A stretch of 64,000 nucleotides of DNA from Collybia mongolica (lineage: Eukaryota; Basidiomycota; Agaricomycetes; Agaricales; Clitocybaceae): NCBI GenBank assembly GCA_013420905.1, contig JAAXNY010000010.1, positions 1,488,001 through 1,552,000 on the forward strand, written 5' to 3'. Below are positions 21,682-33,142 of the stretch, piece after piece. The first letter of the stretch is position 1. Each line of letters starts with the position of its first letter. Made by a program: the position numbers and the translations under genes. The notes below the pieces were generated by a model. That model saw nothing but the letters and a program-made list of their open reading frames with translations, had not been told where the DNA came from and did not search any database.

Positions 21682-22371
21682 ATGGCAGATACTGCCCCCG
21701 GACCCTCTGCAGACGACAAGGCGCGTTATGAAGCTTTGAAGAACGATCTTATCAAGGCGCTACCGAAAAAGCGCAAAGCAGACAAACAGTTGGTACGATC
21801 AGGTCGCCTACTTCTCTACTATCCTCCTAACTATTCATAGGCGCAAATCGAAGTTCAAATCTATAACATCGAAGCCTCTTACTTAACAGAGACAGCGACA
21901 CACAGTGGAGGGAATATCATACAGGGTTTTGATGGCTACTTGAAAAATCAGAGTGTCGGCCGAAGAAAGTATGAGGTCAACGACCATGACCGCTTGTTTT
22001 CTAAGAGTAGTTTAACATATCAAAAGGTGTGCACAGAACCCGTTTATCTCACATTGTACTGCGCCAACCTGTATCTCATCCTCAAGTCCCTTGATCTCAT
22101 GGGTGAGGGCGACGACTCAACAGCGACCACTGATGAATATATCAAGCAACCAACGCCGGGACTGACGACTATTGCCGTGCCTCCTGCTACAAGAAATCAG
22201 GAAATTTCCATGGCCCAGCAAAAGAGACTCCGCGATAAAGAATACCAACGGAAGAAGCGAGCAAGTGCAAGCCTCAGAAGCACTGGAGACAGCGACGAAG
22301 ATATTGTCAGTGCTGCCAGTACATCGTCCAGAAGACCCACCAAGAGGGCGCGCTTAGCTGACGATGATTGA
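21682..22371 (+). CDS. EAF6: Chromatin-modification protein Eaf6 (NuA4 histone acetyltransferase subunit)
   Basis: Small scaffold subunit of the NuA4 acetyltransferase complex, nuclear. MADTAPGPSADDKARYEALK begins exon 1. An intron after KRKADKQL leads to AQIEVQIYNIEASYL and the family signature GNIIQGFDGYLKNQ, then RRKYEVNDHDRLFSKSSLTY. A second intron starting GTGTGC joins YQK to SLDLMGEGDD. The tail is Lys/Arg/Ser rich (QQKRLRDKEYQRKKRA, SSRRPTKRARLADDD) and resembles a nuclear localisation signal. At about 170 residues it is longer than the yeast protein because of this tail, which is usual in basidiomycetes. The stop at 22369-22371 lies 115 bases from the convergent Rrp40 stop. Confidence 0.93.
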
Positions 22372-22486
22372 TGTCTCATATTCCGGAGTGCGTGTCATCC
22401 TGAGACCATTTCATTTTCATCTGTGATATTTGGTTTTTTTCAGAGAATCAACCTTCGTTATAAATTCTTGTATTTTCTAAACTAAA

Positions 22487-23344
22487 CTATATATCTAATG
22501 TTTCGAGCAGTGTCTTTATACCTGCTTCATCCAGTCCTCCCCCATCTGGATCCACTGCTTCGATGCACCGAGATATGGCAATGATCTGCTTGGTCTCTTT
22601 CGCATTCACCCATATGCGCCCATTCATACCTACTGCCACTTCAAGGGGGAAGCGCCCTCCAAGGAGCGGGAGAAGAAAATGGTTTGGATTTAGGAGTCTA
22701 ATGCAATGTGCCAATTTAGCCCATTGTAAGCAAGGTTGAGAAGTTGACACTCACTCGCGACACATTTTTAAACTACACCTCACTAAAAATCCACCTTTGA
22801 CTTCTCCAAAACCTTCTGATTTCCGCGTCTGAGCACCAAAACATTCCAATTCTGGTTCCATGTCCTTGTGTGCTAGCGAGACCCGAGCGTACACAAGACA
22901 TCCGACCTGTAACCAAATCAGAGTCAAGAGGGAGGCTAGCTGAAGGACCGTACTTTCAGGTTCGGCTTGTTTCGCTTCGAGGCGCCCTCAAAAGCAAGTC
23001 CGTCTAGTGAAGCATAATGTGCCGCACCAATGTCAACCCGGAAACCTTCCCCAAGTTTCTGGACAATAATACCGATAACCGATTCTTGAGTAGCAGGGAC
23101 GTACTAGAACCCAGGTTATTAGCAAAAAAAATGCCGTAATATACTGTAGACTTGAACAGACTCGTCTCGAATTACCCTCGATCCACCACTTACTCTTGTT
23201 CGCAGAATGGTTGAGAACCCCAGCGCGCGTCGTGATAACACTTGAGCTGGCTGCATTTGCATCGGAGACCTGAAGTAGCCCAGGCCCTATCTTCATATTT
23301 ACATGTTGAGCCGGAATCTGCATTCCAGGGAGAACAGTAGACAT
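22487..23344 (-). CDS. RRP40: Exosome complex RNA-binding subunit Rrp40 (EXOSC3)
   Basis: Cap subunit of the RNA exosome (S1/KH ring) that guides RNA into the core for 3'-5' processing, in nucleus and cytoplasm. MSTVLPGMQIPAQHVNMKIG begins at 23344. The N-terminal domain follows (SSSVITTRAGVLNHS), then the S1 segment after an intron (SVIGIIVQKLGEGFRVDIGA, LEGLAFEGAS-like ASLDGLAFEGASKRNKP). The KH region has LNPNHFLLPLLG and the diagnostic GMNGRIWV (the GxNG of Rrp40). It ends IKTLLETLDI. About 230 residues, with several short introns; the one between CRE and LLNPNH was checked for frame. It is divergent from VPS37 with only 84 bases between start codons. Confidence 0.95.
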
Positions 23345-23428
23345 GACGGTTGAAGTCCAAGAGCCGGATGGCCGATCTTAAACTCGATCCACCATCATCG
23401 CCACCCCCTAGCTTTACGTATTTATTAT
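23345..23428. promoter_or_regulatory. Very short bidirectional promoter RRP40/VPS37
   Basis: The start codons of RRP40 (minus) and VPS37 (plus) are 84 bases apart. A TTTATTATAT stretch lies directly before the VPS37 ATG. The two transcripts either have very short leaders or overlap at their 5' ends. Confidence 0.55.
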
Positions 23429-24152
23429 ATGGCGACACCTCTTCTCCAAGAATTTCCCGAACTTGTACATCTATCGTGAGGATACCTATTCACTGCAGTA
23501 ACAACAAGTTCAAATATAGGCTACAGGAGGGAGGAGCTAGAAGACTCGTTGACAGATCCTCTCTATTTTCAAGCAATTTTCCATTCGCTAGGTACGGTCA
23601 AAGCAATGTATCAATCGCAGGCAGAGTTGGGGATGGCCAATGAGTCGATAGCCCGTAAGGTTTACATATTTTGTCTGAGCGACCATGAACAAAACACCAG
23701 GCAACAACCTTGCGTTACAAGAGGACCTGTATAAGCTTCGTTCAGATACGAAAGATGCCTTCGACGAAGCAAAATCACTAGAGAGTAGGTGGAAGGTCTT
23801 AGACAAAGAACAACGTGAAGTTTATCAGGTCCGTGAATCATGACATTTAGATGTGCAAGATCATCGAATAGTAACCTTTGTCCAGCGCTTCACCCCTCAA
23901 TTCCTCCTCATGCGCCTGAGGCACAGTATTTCAGCCCAAGATGACGTGTCTGAGGCCGTTGCGTCTGCCTTTGTCAATCAACTTTCTCAACCCCAGACAT
24001 CGTTCAATCCCGGAGGTGGAGGAACACCAAACACCGGGACCGAGATCGACGAATTTATCAAAGAATTCAAGGACCTGCGAAAGGTGTTTCATAAGCGGGC
24101 AATGTGGGGAGAGAGATGGACGAATGGTCAGGTGGCTTGGATGGACGATTGA
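23429..24152 (+). CDS. VPS37: ESCRT-I subunit Vps37 (Mod_r domain)
   Basis: ESCRT-I component that acts with Vps23 and Vps28 in sorting ubiquitinated cargo into multivesicular bodies at endosomes. Exon 1 starts MATPLLQEFPELVHLS. Introns then join SREELEDSLTDPLYFQAIFH, SLGTVKAMYQSQAELGMANE, SIAR, NNLALQEDLYKLRSDTK, and after REVYQ, RFTPQFLLMRLRHSISAQDD. Together these form the long helical Mod_r domain (coiled coil from about residue 15 to 120). The C-terminal part, after a Gly-rich linker (NPGGGGTPNTGTE), is IDEFIKEFKDLRKVFHKRAM. It ends at 24150-24152. About 180 residues. Intron junctions keep frame; the second uses donor GTAAGG after SIA. Confidence 0.9.
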
Positions 24153-24900
24153 TATCCACGAAAGTGTTTGAAAAGTAAGTGGCTCGCCTAGATATGATAT
24201 GAACTGTGATATCCTCAATCCGGCTGTGTGAGACTTGCCATGAGTGACCAAACCTTCTTCCACAGGTGACCATCAGCATTCCATTCCTGTTCGCCGGGCA
24301 GTGCTCACACACTCAGTGACCCATCGGCGGGCTAGTTAGCGCTCTTCAGGAAAATCCACGGTCTTTATATCGGACAGCCAGCCAACCCTATTTTCAATCA
24401 TCCTTGGTTACAAAAGAAACTGAGTACCCCAGAATAACAATATACGAACCTATTCTCCCATTCAGAATTTCCAAAAGGAAGAGCAGGTTTTTCGCTAGGA
24501 AAGTCTCTTTGAGTTTAACTCTAAACCTCGGCTTCATCGCGGGATAACGTAAACCATATCTTGATCCTATGACTATTGAAGTCAGACAAAAATAGATTTA
24601 ACAGAGCCCAGGGCCTCCAGGCATTCGAAACAGCGCTGATTCTCCAGATCATTCAATACGATGCGTCAACATCGAATTGATCTGTCTTTTCTCGGAACTC
24701 TTGTCGTCACTTGCCTCCTGCCTGTTCCTCTCATACTTCAGCATATGGTTGAAGCCTGAGATCGTCAGGAGTGGCCAACCGAACTTAATACCGAAGATGA
24801 AGCGATCTCATATGCGCCAATATCAGAAATCTCCCGTCCAAAGGGTCCTTATAAACGAACACATTTCATGGTGGCCTGATCCAACACGAACTTGTTCCAC
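24153..24900. other. Intergenic, upstream region of the AA9-CBM1 gene
   Basis: No gene recognised in 748 bases. It contains the VPS37 3' UTR and the promoter of the secreted AA9 gene. Short open frames here do not resemble known families. Confidence 0.45.
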
Positions 24901-26310
24901 ATGAAGCAACCTATCGCCACTGCATTACTCTTATATTTCTCCGGCTCTGCCTGGGCTCATTCTATTTTCCAAGTATACAGCTCATGCTTCCCCTCCTATA
25001 CCGAGAACTGATACCTTTCAACAGGAACTCTATGTTAATGGCGTCTCTCAAGGGCATCTCACTGGCATCCGCGTTCCTGATTATGATGGCGTGCGTCAAT
25101 CGATCTATTATCTTCATTTGTATGTCATTGACTCTTTACAGCCCATCTCTGATGTTTCCTCGAATGATATGATATGTAATGGAGGAATCAACCCTTACCA
25201 TCAGCCTATGTCTACCTCGGTCATCACTGTCCCAGCTGGTGCACAAGTAACCGCGGAATGGCACCATACACTCGATGGTGCCAACCCTTCAGACTCTTCT
25301 GACCCTATCGATGCTTCCCACCACGGACCCGTCCTTGCATATCTGTTGGTCTTTTTCCGCAAACGGTTGCCGTCACTCTAACTCATATTTTTCCCGGCAG
25401 TGCAAAAGTCCCATCTGCTACTCAATCATCAGTGACTGGATTGAAGTGGTTTAAAATTTACCATGACGGGCTGGATTCGAGCGGAAAGTGGGGAGTCGAT
25501 AGGTTGATCGTAAACAAAGGAAAGATGAGTTTCACGATCCCAAACTGCATTGCGGCGGGACAATATTTATTGCGTGTCGAGCTTATAGGTCAGTTACTTG
25601 GTATTCATCCCATATAGACTTAATGAGTGGGGATTTCAGCACTTCATAGTGCTTCAAGTTATCCAGGTGCCCAATTTTATGTCAGTTCGCCTATTTTCTT
25701 AGATTTCGGTCACATTAATCATGGGCTCAGATGGAGTGCGCTCAACTATCTATCACTGGTGGTGGCAACACATCTCCTGCGACTGTCAACTTCCCCGGTG
25801 CTTACTCAGGTTAAATCAACCTCATTACCATGGTCGTCCATAACTCAAATAATCATATAGGCTCTGATCCCGGAATCAAAATCAATATATACCAACCCCT
25901 CACTAGTTACATCATCCCAGGTATGTCACGTGCACCAATATTAGCTAGTCCACTAGGATTGAACAAAACGTAGGACCCTCCGTTTTCAGTTGCAACGGAC
26001 AAACCAATCCCACCACTACTCAAGCCGGCACGACCACCCGTACCACCACTGCTCCTCCGCAGACAACAACCCCTGCACCCAGTGGTACCGCTGCGCATTA
26101 CGCTCAATGCGGCGGCATAGGGTACGTAACTTTATCAATCTCGTTCTTCGTTTTAATTAATCTCGGTACCTCCAGATACAGCGGCCCAACCGTTTGCGAG
26201 ACCCCTTACACCTGTGTTAAGTCCAGTGATTATGTGAGTTACATTTATCCTTTCCCCCTTATTATTTTTTAAGACGAGACTCCACCTTTTAGTACAGCCA
26301 GTGCCTTTGA
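24901..26310 (+). CDS. AA9 lytic polysaccharide monooxygenase with C-terminal CBM1
   Basis: Secreted copper enzyme that oxidatively cleaves cellulose or related glucans with H2O2/O2. [19 protein letters not shown] is a signal peptide; the mature protein starts HSIFQ, so His1 of the histidine brace is present. Introns then join [52 protein letters not shown] (second brace His region), [43 protein letters not shown] (axial Tyr) and [18 protein letters not shown] Thr/Pro linker ([20 protein letters not shown]) leads to the CBM1: [33 protein letters not shown]. About eight introns of 50-60 bases. Stop at 26308-26310. It is in tandem with a second AA9 gene lacking both CBM1 and His1. Confidence 0.95.
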
Positions 26311-27066
26311 ATAGCGATGACTTATTTGCTATACGCTGCGTGTACTATTGTGTTTACATCTATGCTACATATTGTCATCATCAAGCCTTTTGCTCTTTCA
26401 AAAAACCCTATCGATTTGTTGGCAAGGTTCGCAATGTACATACCGATCAAAATAAAACTTGTACGTTTCTTTGTCCATAGCTCGTCGTCTATTTATGGTG
26501 CTGTTCCTCCTAGATACCCGAACTGAGGAAATTTATTTCACTACTGCAGCCCTAAGGCCGCCGGTGCAACGAATGCTCCCCTCCCCACCCTCTATCCTTG
26601 AGAAAGAGTATCCATTAACGGAAATACCTCACTCGGACCCTCAAGATATCATGACAAGCTCCGCAAATCCCACAAGGGAGCACCTTCTCATTCCGAGTTT
26701 TCCGGCCCATGTTGGGTTCTTCAATATTTGCAGAACTTCCCGGTATGTGCGATCGCCGAAATATCGCATTGATGCCACCCTACAATGAGTAGAACTGAAG
26801 ATGGTTGATCCTCAGAGATTTCACGCGATACTAAAGATAGGTCGCATTTAATCAGAGGTTTCGCCGGACTCGTTGGCGTCTCGTAGCTATAGACTGGCCA
26901 CGCCGTTCGTTGATCATATGGGCTTGTAGTGCACTCCTTACATTATACACCATACGTGGTAAGGTATGCATGCTTGCTGGCAATGATGTTATGTTTGGGT
27001 ACGATACGTGCTATAAATGTGGCCGACGGAACTCTCATTATTAGCATTGGAATCCCCCTACTCGAC
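26311..27066. other. Intergenic between the two AA9 genes
   Basis: 756 bases with no recognisable gene. It holds the 3' UTR of the first AA9 gene and the promoter of the second. An open frame at 26459-26788 shows no family features. Confidence 0.45.
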
Positions 27067-28306
27067 ATGAAATCGTCAGCTAGCTACTGTCTTTTTTTCG
27101 TCTGGGCTGCAGTCACTTTAGTACGTGCTAGGACAGTGTTCTCGGTAAGTGGCTGGAAAACTAATTTCTAAAAAAAAGCGTACTGAATGGTCTGTCTTAG
27201 GGCTTATCTGTGAATGGAGTTGATCAAGGGCACGCAGTTGGAATTCGCGTTCCGTCCACGAATGCTGTTAGCTTTATCTCCAGCTGGATGGTCGAGTCTG
27301 CGACTGAATTTTCCCAGCCCATAACAGACATAACCTCCCCAAACATCATATGTAACACCAACTATATACAGCCAGTCTCCAAAACTATCATCAGCGTCCC
27401 TGCTGGTGGCCAAGTGACTGCTCAATTCCATCATACTCCAGCTGGTTACATTGGCAAAGATCCGGCCGACCCACTAGACCCCACCAATAAAGGTATATCA
27501 TTAGTGTTCTCCGAGTGCGGAATTGTCAGTGAATTTATCGATCCGTGCAATAGGTCCAGTTGTCGCATATCTGTACGCAGTTTTCCATACTTGAATGTGT
27601 ACTGATGATTCCTCTCTCCCCACAGTGCGGCCGTACCGTCAGCGACGCAGACAACCGTAACAGGTTGGTAATAAACTCAATTATTGGAAACTTCTATTGA
27701 TCACGTCCTTCGTTAGGTCTAAAATGGTTCAAAGTCTTCGAGAACGGCTACAACCCTGCCACTCATCAGTGGGGATCAGACATTCTTTTCATTAACAAGG
27801 GAAACGCGACCTTTACTATCCCTTCATGCATCAAGCCAGGTCAATATTTGTTAAGGGCTGAATCCATTGGTACGGGGAAAGAGACAACAGTTTAACAAGT
27901 GTTCAGAACTGAAGCACTTTTCAGCGCTTCAATCCGCATCATCTTACCCTGGGGCACAATTCTATGTGAGTGTGATTTCAACTAGTTTATACGCGTCTCC
28001 TTATTGCAACTGTCTTACCACTTAAGATGAGCTGTGCTCAACTCTCCATTACTGGGTCTGGCTCGGCCAGCCCTGCGACTGTCAATTTCCCAGGGGCCTA
28101 TGAACGTTAGTGTCTATAACATCACTCCGGTTTTCGGTGGTTCTGATTCAATCAATCGGAATCCAGCCACTGATCCTGGTATCGTTGTGTCGTCGATTTT
28201 CAATATCATTGAATACACTCCCCCCGGTGTGTATCATTCACAAGGCTTTATTCTAAATGTTGTTTACAGATGTCTACCCTCAGGCCCTCCTGTTTTTTCT
28301 TGCTGA
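27067..28306 (+). CDS. AA9-family protein with N-terminal Arg instead of the brace His (Arg-AA9)
   Basis: Secreted AA9-fold protein. [20 protein letters not shown] is the start of the signal peptide. After cleavage behind VRA the mature chain begins RTVFS, where catalytic AA9 members have His. The AGG codon is at about 27129-27131. The rest is AA9: [50 protein letters not shown], then, after introns, [73 protein letters not shown] and a short C-terminus ending GPPVFSC, with no CBM1. Arg-AA9 proteins are known from Agaricomycetes (for example Lentinus similis LsAA9B) and lack the copper brace and oxidative activity; their function is unsettled. Exon 1 ends at 27144. Intron phases were checked for the main joins. 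Confidence 0.9.
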
Positions 28307-28476
28307 AGCGAAGTACCGACGAAGGGATATTTGAATGGTTCTTGAGAAAAAATGTACTACGAAAACTCCAGATGCATAGATCAAAATGATATACTTTTAT
28401 AGATCAATCATGTTAATTGGGGTTTGGTATCACCGCTGGTCAGCCGAAACAAGCCGGCGAAAGAAGTTGGGCAGTA

Positions 28477-30669
28477 TTATCTCGAAGATGCACCATCTCC
28501 ACCAATCATAGGCCAACGTAAGATCTCAGCCCAGCACCTCCACATTCTGTCAATCACTCTCAATTTTTCCGCCCGGCCCAGGTCTGGGTTCTCTAGGTCA
28601 CCTACATCTTCAAGGAAGCCTTCCCGCAGACGCGAGCGGACGGGCAACCAGGTCTCTGCATATGTACGGAGGTGCGCAACCGACAGGAACAAGAGACCAG
28701 TGGTAAGAGGGGAGATGGGATGATCCCTTGGTTGACATACAAGCAGTTGCTCAGTTCGCCTGCCGCGCGCGTCAGTAACATCAATTTAATAAAGATAACA
28801 TCCTCATGGAACGCACCGCATCGCTGCCCATACGCCACCGATTCTTTGTTTCCCACCATACTTGCCAAGCCCGCGCCCACCGCTCCACATCGCAGCAAGC
28901 ATTCTGCTTAATACGTACACGATAGCAAAAGCGGGTGCGACACCAACAAACGCAAACGTCAACTCCTGAGATTTAAGTAGCTTGTCGATACCAGTCAATG
29001 CTTGATCAATATCAACCTGATAATTGTGCAATCAGAGAACGATTCGGAAAAAAGACGAAGATGATATAATGATATCACCTTTGCCTTCTGGACCTGGATG
29101 AATGCAGAACGGAGAAGAGTACCAGTCACTGCAGACTTCAAAGGTTGTTTGATATCTTCCTCGTATAACTGCAGAATTGGTGTCAAGTCACCAAGCCTTA
29201 TTTGTTGCGACAGTGCAGTGAGCTGTTCTGGCCCATAATGTAATTCGTCCTTTGCCAGGGCGAGGGCCATACGTTCCAACGACTGTATAACATGTCAAAG
29301 ATCTAAGCTTTGGAAAGTAGTGATGTTCTTACGTCAAAATCGGCAGTGACCCCGTCCTTCCTGACAATCACACCACCCTCCCCACCAGCACGCACTGTTT
29401 GTAGCACATCTTTTAGTGGTTCAATTAGCCAACCTTTGATGAAGCCTTCCGCAGTCTCTCGAGTGTCCCTCGCTACTTCGGCCAAAGTCGCACGAGAAGT
29501 ATAGGCGGAACGCACGAGATATATACACAAAGGAGGAAGTAAAAGTAACTTTGGCCAGATTATTGTAAGGCGTGATGGCCGTTGAAGAGCGCAAGATATG
29601 ATATGCACATGGAATGCCCTCTGCGATGAGAAAACGACGGTTGAAAGTTGAAGCAGTTCGGGGAGCGGAGATAAGTCTTCTTCACCACTTGTATCGACTG
29701 AGGCAGGCGAATAGGCAGGCGTCGTTTTGTTTCCAACGATGCAAGTCAACATATCCACGAAGGCTCGTGTATTCCACGGCTGGCCTTTTACGATGGAAGA
29801 AAGACTACCACGTAATTGTGCCAGGCGTCCGAGCGCTTCTGCTTTCTGGTCCCGGATTTTCTCCAGTTCTCGACGCTTATACATGCACTCATGCCTCGTC
29901 AGTTCGAGTGGTAACCGCGTGAGCTGCTTTACGTTGGAAGACAGTCGCTTGAAAAAGTTCCTTTCTACAATATTAGAAGACTGAGATGAGAACAGAATGG
30001 CAGATGATGCGACCGAAATCTGCTGGTGGTGGAGATGGGGGAAGAGTGCTTTAACGAAGGCACTTGGACGAAATGAGCCTGGCGAAGGGAAGAGTTGTCG
30101 AAAGAGTGTTGGGGTAAGATTTGACATTTGGAGGGGGACATTTTGGGTATGAAAGGTTTGTACAATCATGCTTCCGAGATTTACGAGCCGGGATGGGAGG
30201 GCTGAAGGATATTTGTATGTTAGGCAGATGAAGGTGAATTGAATTTCGGACATTTACTTTGAAGAAGATACCAGGCCACATTCCTACATGATCTTTCAAT
30301 GTCAGCCCACCACTCTGCTTCCGCCTCGGATTGAGCTGCCTGTGATATGCAAAGATCAAGACTCTCGGCATATAAGCCTACGACGAGTCGGTTGATAATA
30401 GCTTGTTTCAATGCATCCTCTTCCACAGCGTCTGCACCTTCTACCACATCCCGTGTTTTTGTGGAGCGTTCAATCTGAGTGAGAGCGCCCAGTGTATCAT
30501 TTATCACAGCCGCTGAAAGATGTGTGCTGTTGAGCTCAAAAAAAAGGGAACGCAGTGATTTCTTGGACTCTGTTTCTGCGAAAATAAAAGGGGAGATTTC
30601 TGCAACAGGACTGGGGGGTCGAGAGAGGGCCAGCGGCTTCAAGAGATTTCCAACAAACGGAGAAGCCAT
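28477..30669 (-). CDS. NCA2: Nca2-type mitochondrial protein (nuclear control of ATPase 2)
   Basis: Homologue of yeast Nca2, which with Nca3 influences expression of mitochondrial ATP6/ATP8; it is thought to sit in a mitochondrial membrane. MASPFVGNLLKPLALSRPPS starts at 30669. The largest exon (about 29330-30200) contains LPSRLVNLGSMIVQTFHTQN, FFKRLSSNVKQLTRLPLELT, a membrane-like helix LLLLPPLCIYLVRSAY, and ETAEGFIKGWLIEPLKDVLQ of the NCA2 domain. The next exons give SLERMALALAKDELHYGPEQ, IKQPLKSAVTGTLLRSAFIQ, VDIDQALTGIDKLLKSQELT and the hydrophobic FAFVGVAPAFAIVYVLSRML. The last exon, ending at 28477, has PLTTGLLFLSVAHLRTYAET. About 660 residues, close to the family length. The start is supported because no upstream ATG precedes MASPF in that exon. 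Confidence 0.9.
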
Positions 30670-31176
30670 TGAAGACTCCGACCGACTATTTCGTCGAAAC
30701 TTTGACGCGTGACGTCACGCTGTGCACGTGGCAAAACAGAAATAGTGACATCATGATTAAGTACAGCTGACTTGGAGAAAATGGATAGAATAGAATGGAT
30801 CATAAAATGGGGGTATAAAGAGAAAGGAAAATCAATTCCGCAAGGTACAACAGCAAATGCACCTGCAAAACTCACGGGGACATAACCTATTCAACATTTG
30901 AAAACCGTTTTCGACATCCCGCCTACGCGCTTGCGGGTCCAACACAGAAAACTATAAGCCCATCCCCGTTTCCGGCCCCCCTCTCGCCCCTTTGCGCACG
31001 AGCTAAAACGTAAATCCTCCTCTAGCGTGTGTATCGTCCTGTTTATTCCGACACTGAAACGAACACGGTCATGGATGTAATGGGCACGAATTCTAAAAGG
31101 GGTCCTTCAACTTTCGCTTCTCGTCCGCCTCCAGTACCCAACAACATCCTGTCCGCCATTTGTCTGGGCGCGTGAC
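30670..31176. other. Intergenic NCA2/YPD1
   Basis: About 500 bases between the 3' end of YPD1 and the start of NCA2, both on the minus strand. It is the NCA2 promoter region plus the YPD1 3' UTR. No coding exon or RNA gene was recognised. Confidence 0.45.
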
Positions 31177-32018
31177 TCATGGCTTCTCCACAGGTTCCGG
31201 TTCCGGTTCCGGGTCAGGATGGTCAATATACCATTGCTTTAGCCATGTCTCCGCCGCCGTATATTCTTGCTTTACCTGGCCTAGCAGTGCTTCAATCATC
31301 CTAAGTGCGTCATTATCTGACAGATCCTTTCCGGACTCTTCATCGTGTTTCTGGCCGTAATGTTGAATCTTCTCGCACGACGCCTGCACCTTCGAAAGTC
31401 CGAGAGCGGCGGAAGATCCCTTGAGGAAGTGACCAAGACTTGATAATTGTACGAGGTTTTCCCCCTTTCTATAGGTTAGGCAAGTGAAATGAGAGGATGA
31501 AAACAATCGGTGTTAATTCAATTACGAACAGGGCCCCGTCCATCTCCTTAAATGTGTCCTCTGCTTGTGAAAAATATGCCCATGCCATTCCTTTGGAGAA
31601 GTCATGCGTATCGTCGTCGAGATCGAGTATCTGCTGGAATGTCTCCATGTCGACATCTGAATTCTGCTCGTAGTATAGTCAGATATGCCGTTATAGAGAG
31701 GTTGAACCCAAGAAGATCGTCATCTCCAGGCGAATAGATCCCGGTTCGGGTGATCATCGATGATGATTGCAAGAGACATTGCGGGGAGAAACTCACAGCG
31801 TCTTCCTCCGTGTCATCGGAAGTTTGATTTAGCTCTTCCTTTTGGGTTGGTGAGAGTTTCGGCGACGTGGGTGGGGGGGAGGGCGGAGGAAGTGGCTGTG
31901 GGTCGCTTGGAAGTGTGGGTTTGACGGGGGTTGGCGAAGTGTGGCGAGGCTTCGAAGGGGGTTCAGAGTCAACAATTGAGGGGACGGTGGCCGTCTGAAC
32001 TGAGTCTGCGGGTGGCAT
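31177..32018 (-). CDS. YPD1: Histidine phosphotransfer protein Ypd1
   Basis: HPt relay protein that carries phosphate from hybrid histidine kinases to the response regulators Ssk1 and Skn7 in osmotic and oxidative stress signalling. The N-terminal extension (MPPADSVQTATVPSIVDSEP) is Pro rich and disordered. After an intron, SDVDMETFQQILDLDDDTHD and FSKGMAWAYFSQAEDTFKEM form the first helices. A further intron leads to LSSLGHFLKGSSAALGLSKV, where the His of GHFLKGSS is the phosphorylated residue, and then helices to the end (MIEALLGQVKQEYTAAETWL). The last residues repeat Pro-Glu (DPEPEPEPVEKP). About 225 residues. The extension is longer than in yeast, as is common in basidiomycetes. Confidence 0.93.
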
Positions 32019-32399
32019 TGGGTGTGGTGAGGACGATAGAGCCTTCAGTGAGGGTGAGAGCTCGAGATTGGAGAAACAAATCCCGCCTTAGTTGGAGACT
32101 GATTATCAAAACGTCTAAAACGGTCAGCACATCGGTGACTACCGTTAATGACGTAGCCAAACATGACTACATTAATGTAACTCGCATAAATTTCACTTCA
32201 CAAAATAAATAAATACAAAAACTCGTCCCCATAGAAAAATAAATTTTAATTAAATGCACGTTGCTTAGTTCGGTCCCAGGTATTTCGACCTGGAAGTCCT
32301 TGTGAGTGGGCCAAAGATCCATGGTCTACATGTAAATATTTGCGGTTGTGACGGCTCAAATATTCGTTGACTATATTTCTGGGATCCTGACACCAGTAT
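32019..32399. other. Intergenic YPD1/NDUFS4
   Basis: About 380 bases, AT-rich around 32160-32260. It is the upstream region of YPD1 and the 3' flank of the complex I gene. Nothing else was recognised. Confidence 0.45.
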
Positions 32400-33142
32400 T
32401 TACTTAGTTTTCATGATACGGAGAGTTCCAGGGCGATACAAATAGTTTTCTGCATAGTTTTTAGGTGGAATTCGCTTGACCGTAGGTTGTTGCCTGTACG
32501 GATAAGTATTGAATACTTTGGGGGAGATGAAAGGACTCACACATAATAATCCCATCCTTCGGGGAAAGTATTAGTCTGATTGACGTCAAAATTCGAGTAG
32601 TAAGGTACCTTGTTTCTCTGCAAAGTGGATGGCGTCCTCCTTTGAACGGAATGACATGCGCGTTCCCTGCATGTAATCAGCTCTAGCCAACCAGTGTTCA
32701 GTGCCTGTACATTTTCTTTTACTTGATCACTTACGAGCTCGCCCAACCCATCAGAGGATTCTCCCATCGTCCTCCTCCCTGTAATATGTCAAAGTCTATT
32801 CTCCAACGATCGCCCTTAGACTGGCCACACTGCATAGTATTTCGAGTCGGTTGATACACCCGGACCGCGCGATGGCGCAGCTGAGCTATTCATCCGGTTA
32901 ATGAAAAAGTAAAAAAATTGGAGTGGAGTAAGCAGGGGAAAAAACGCACATGGAGCCCCACTGATCACGTCTGCAACCATGACATCTCGAGTGGGTTGTG
33001 CGGGAGGAGCAATATCCGATAATTCCTTGGGAGATTTCTCGGTAGAGTTTGTGGTTAAACCACGGCTAAGCGCAATACGTGATATTTGAATGGGCCCTCC
33101 AAAGGTGGCGGTGGCCTGTTTACAGGCTTGGAGCAGAGACAT
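32400..33142 (-). CDS. NDUFS4: NADH:ubiquinone oxidoreductase 21-kDa subunit (NDUFS4/NUO-21 type)
   Basis: Accessory subunit of mitochondrial complex I, at the N-module/Q-module interface of the matrix arm. MSLLQACKQATATFGGPIQI begins at 33142, a basic, Ser/Thr-rich likely mitochondrial targeting sequence. After an intron the conserved core follows: HRAVRVYQPTRNTMQ, GDRWRIDFDILQGGGRWENP, LMGWASS, then exons DYMQGTRMSFRSKEDAIHFA, EKQGWDYYV and QQPTVKRIPPKNYAENYLYR, PGTLRIMKTK. This is the ETC complex I subunit domain (PF04800-type) with its WENPLMGW and KRIPPKNY signatures. Stop at 32400-32402; four short introns, in frame. It is the last host gene seen before the transposon-filled region. Confidence 0.95.
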
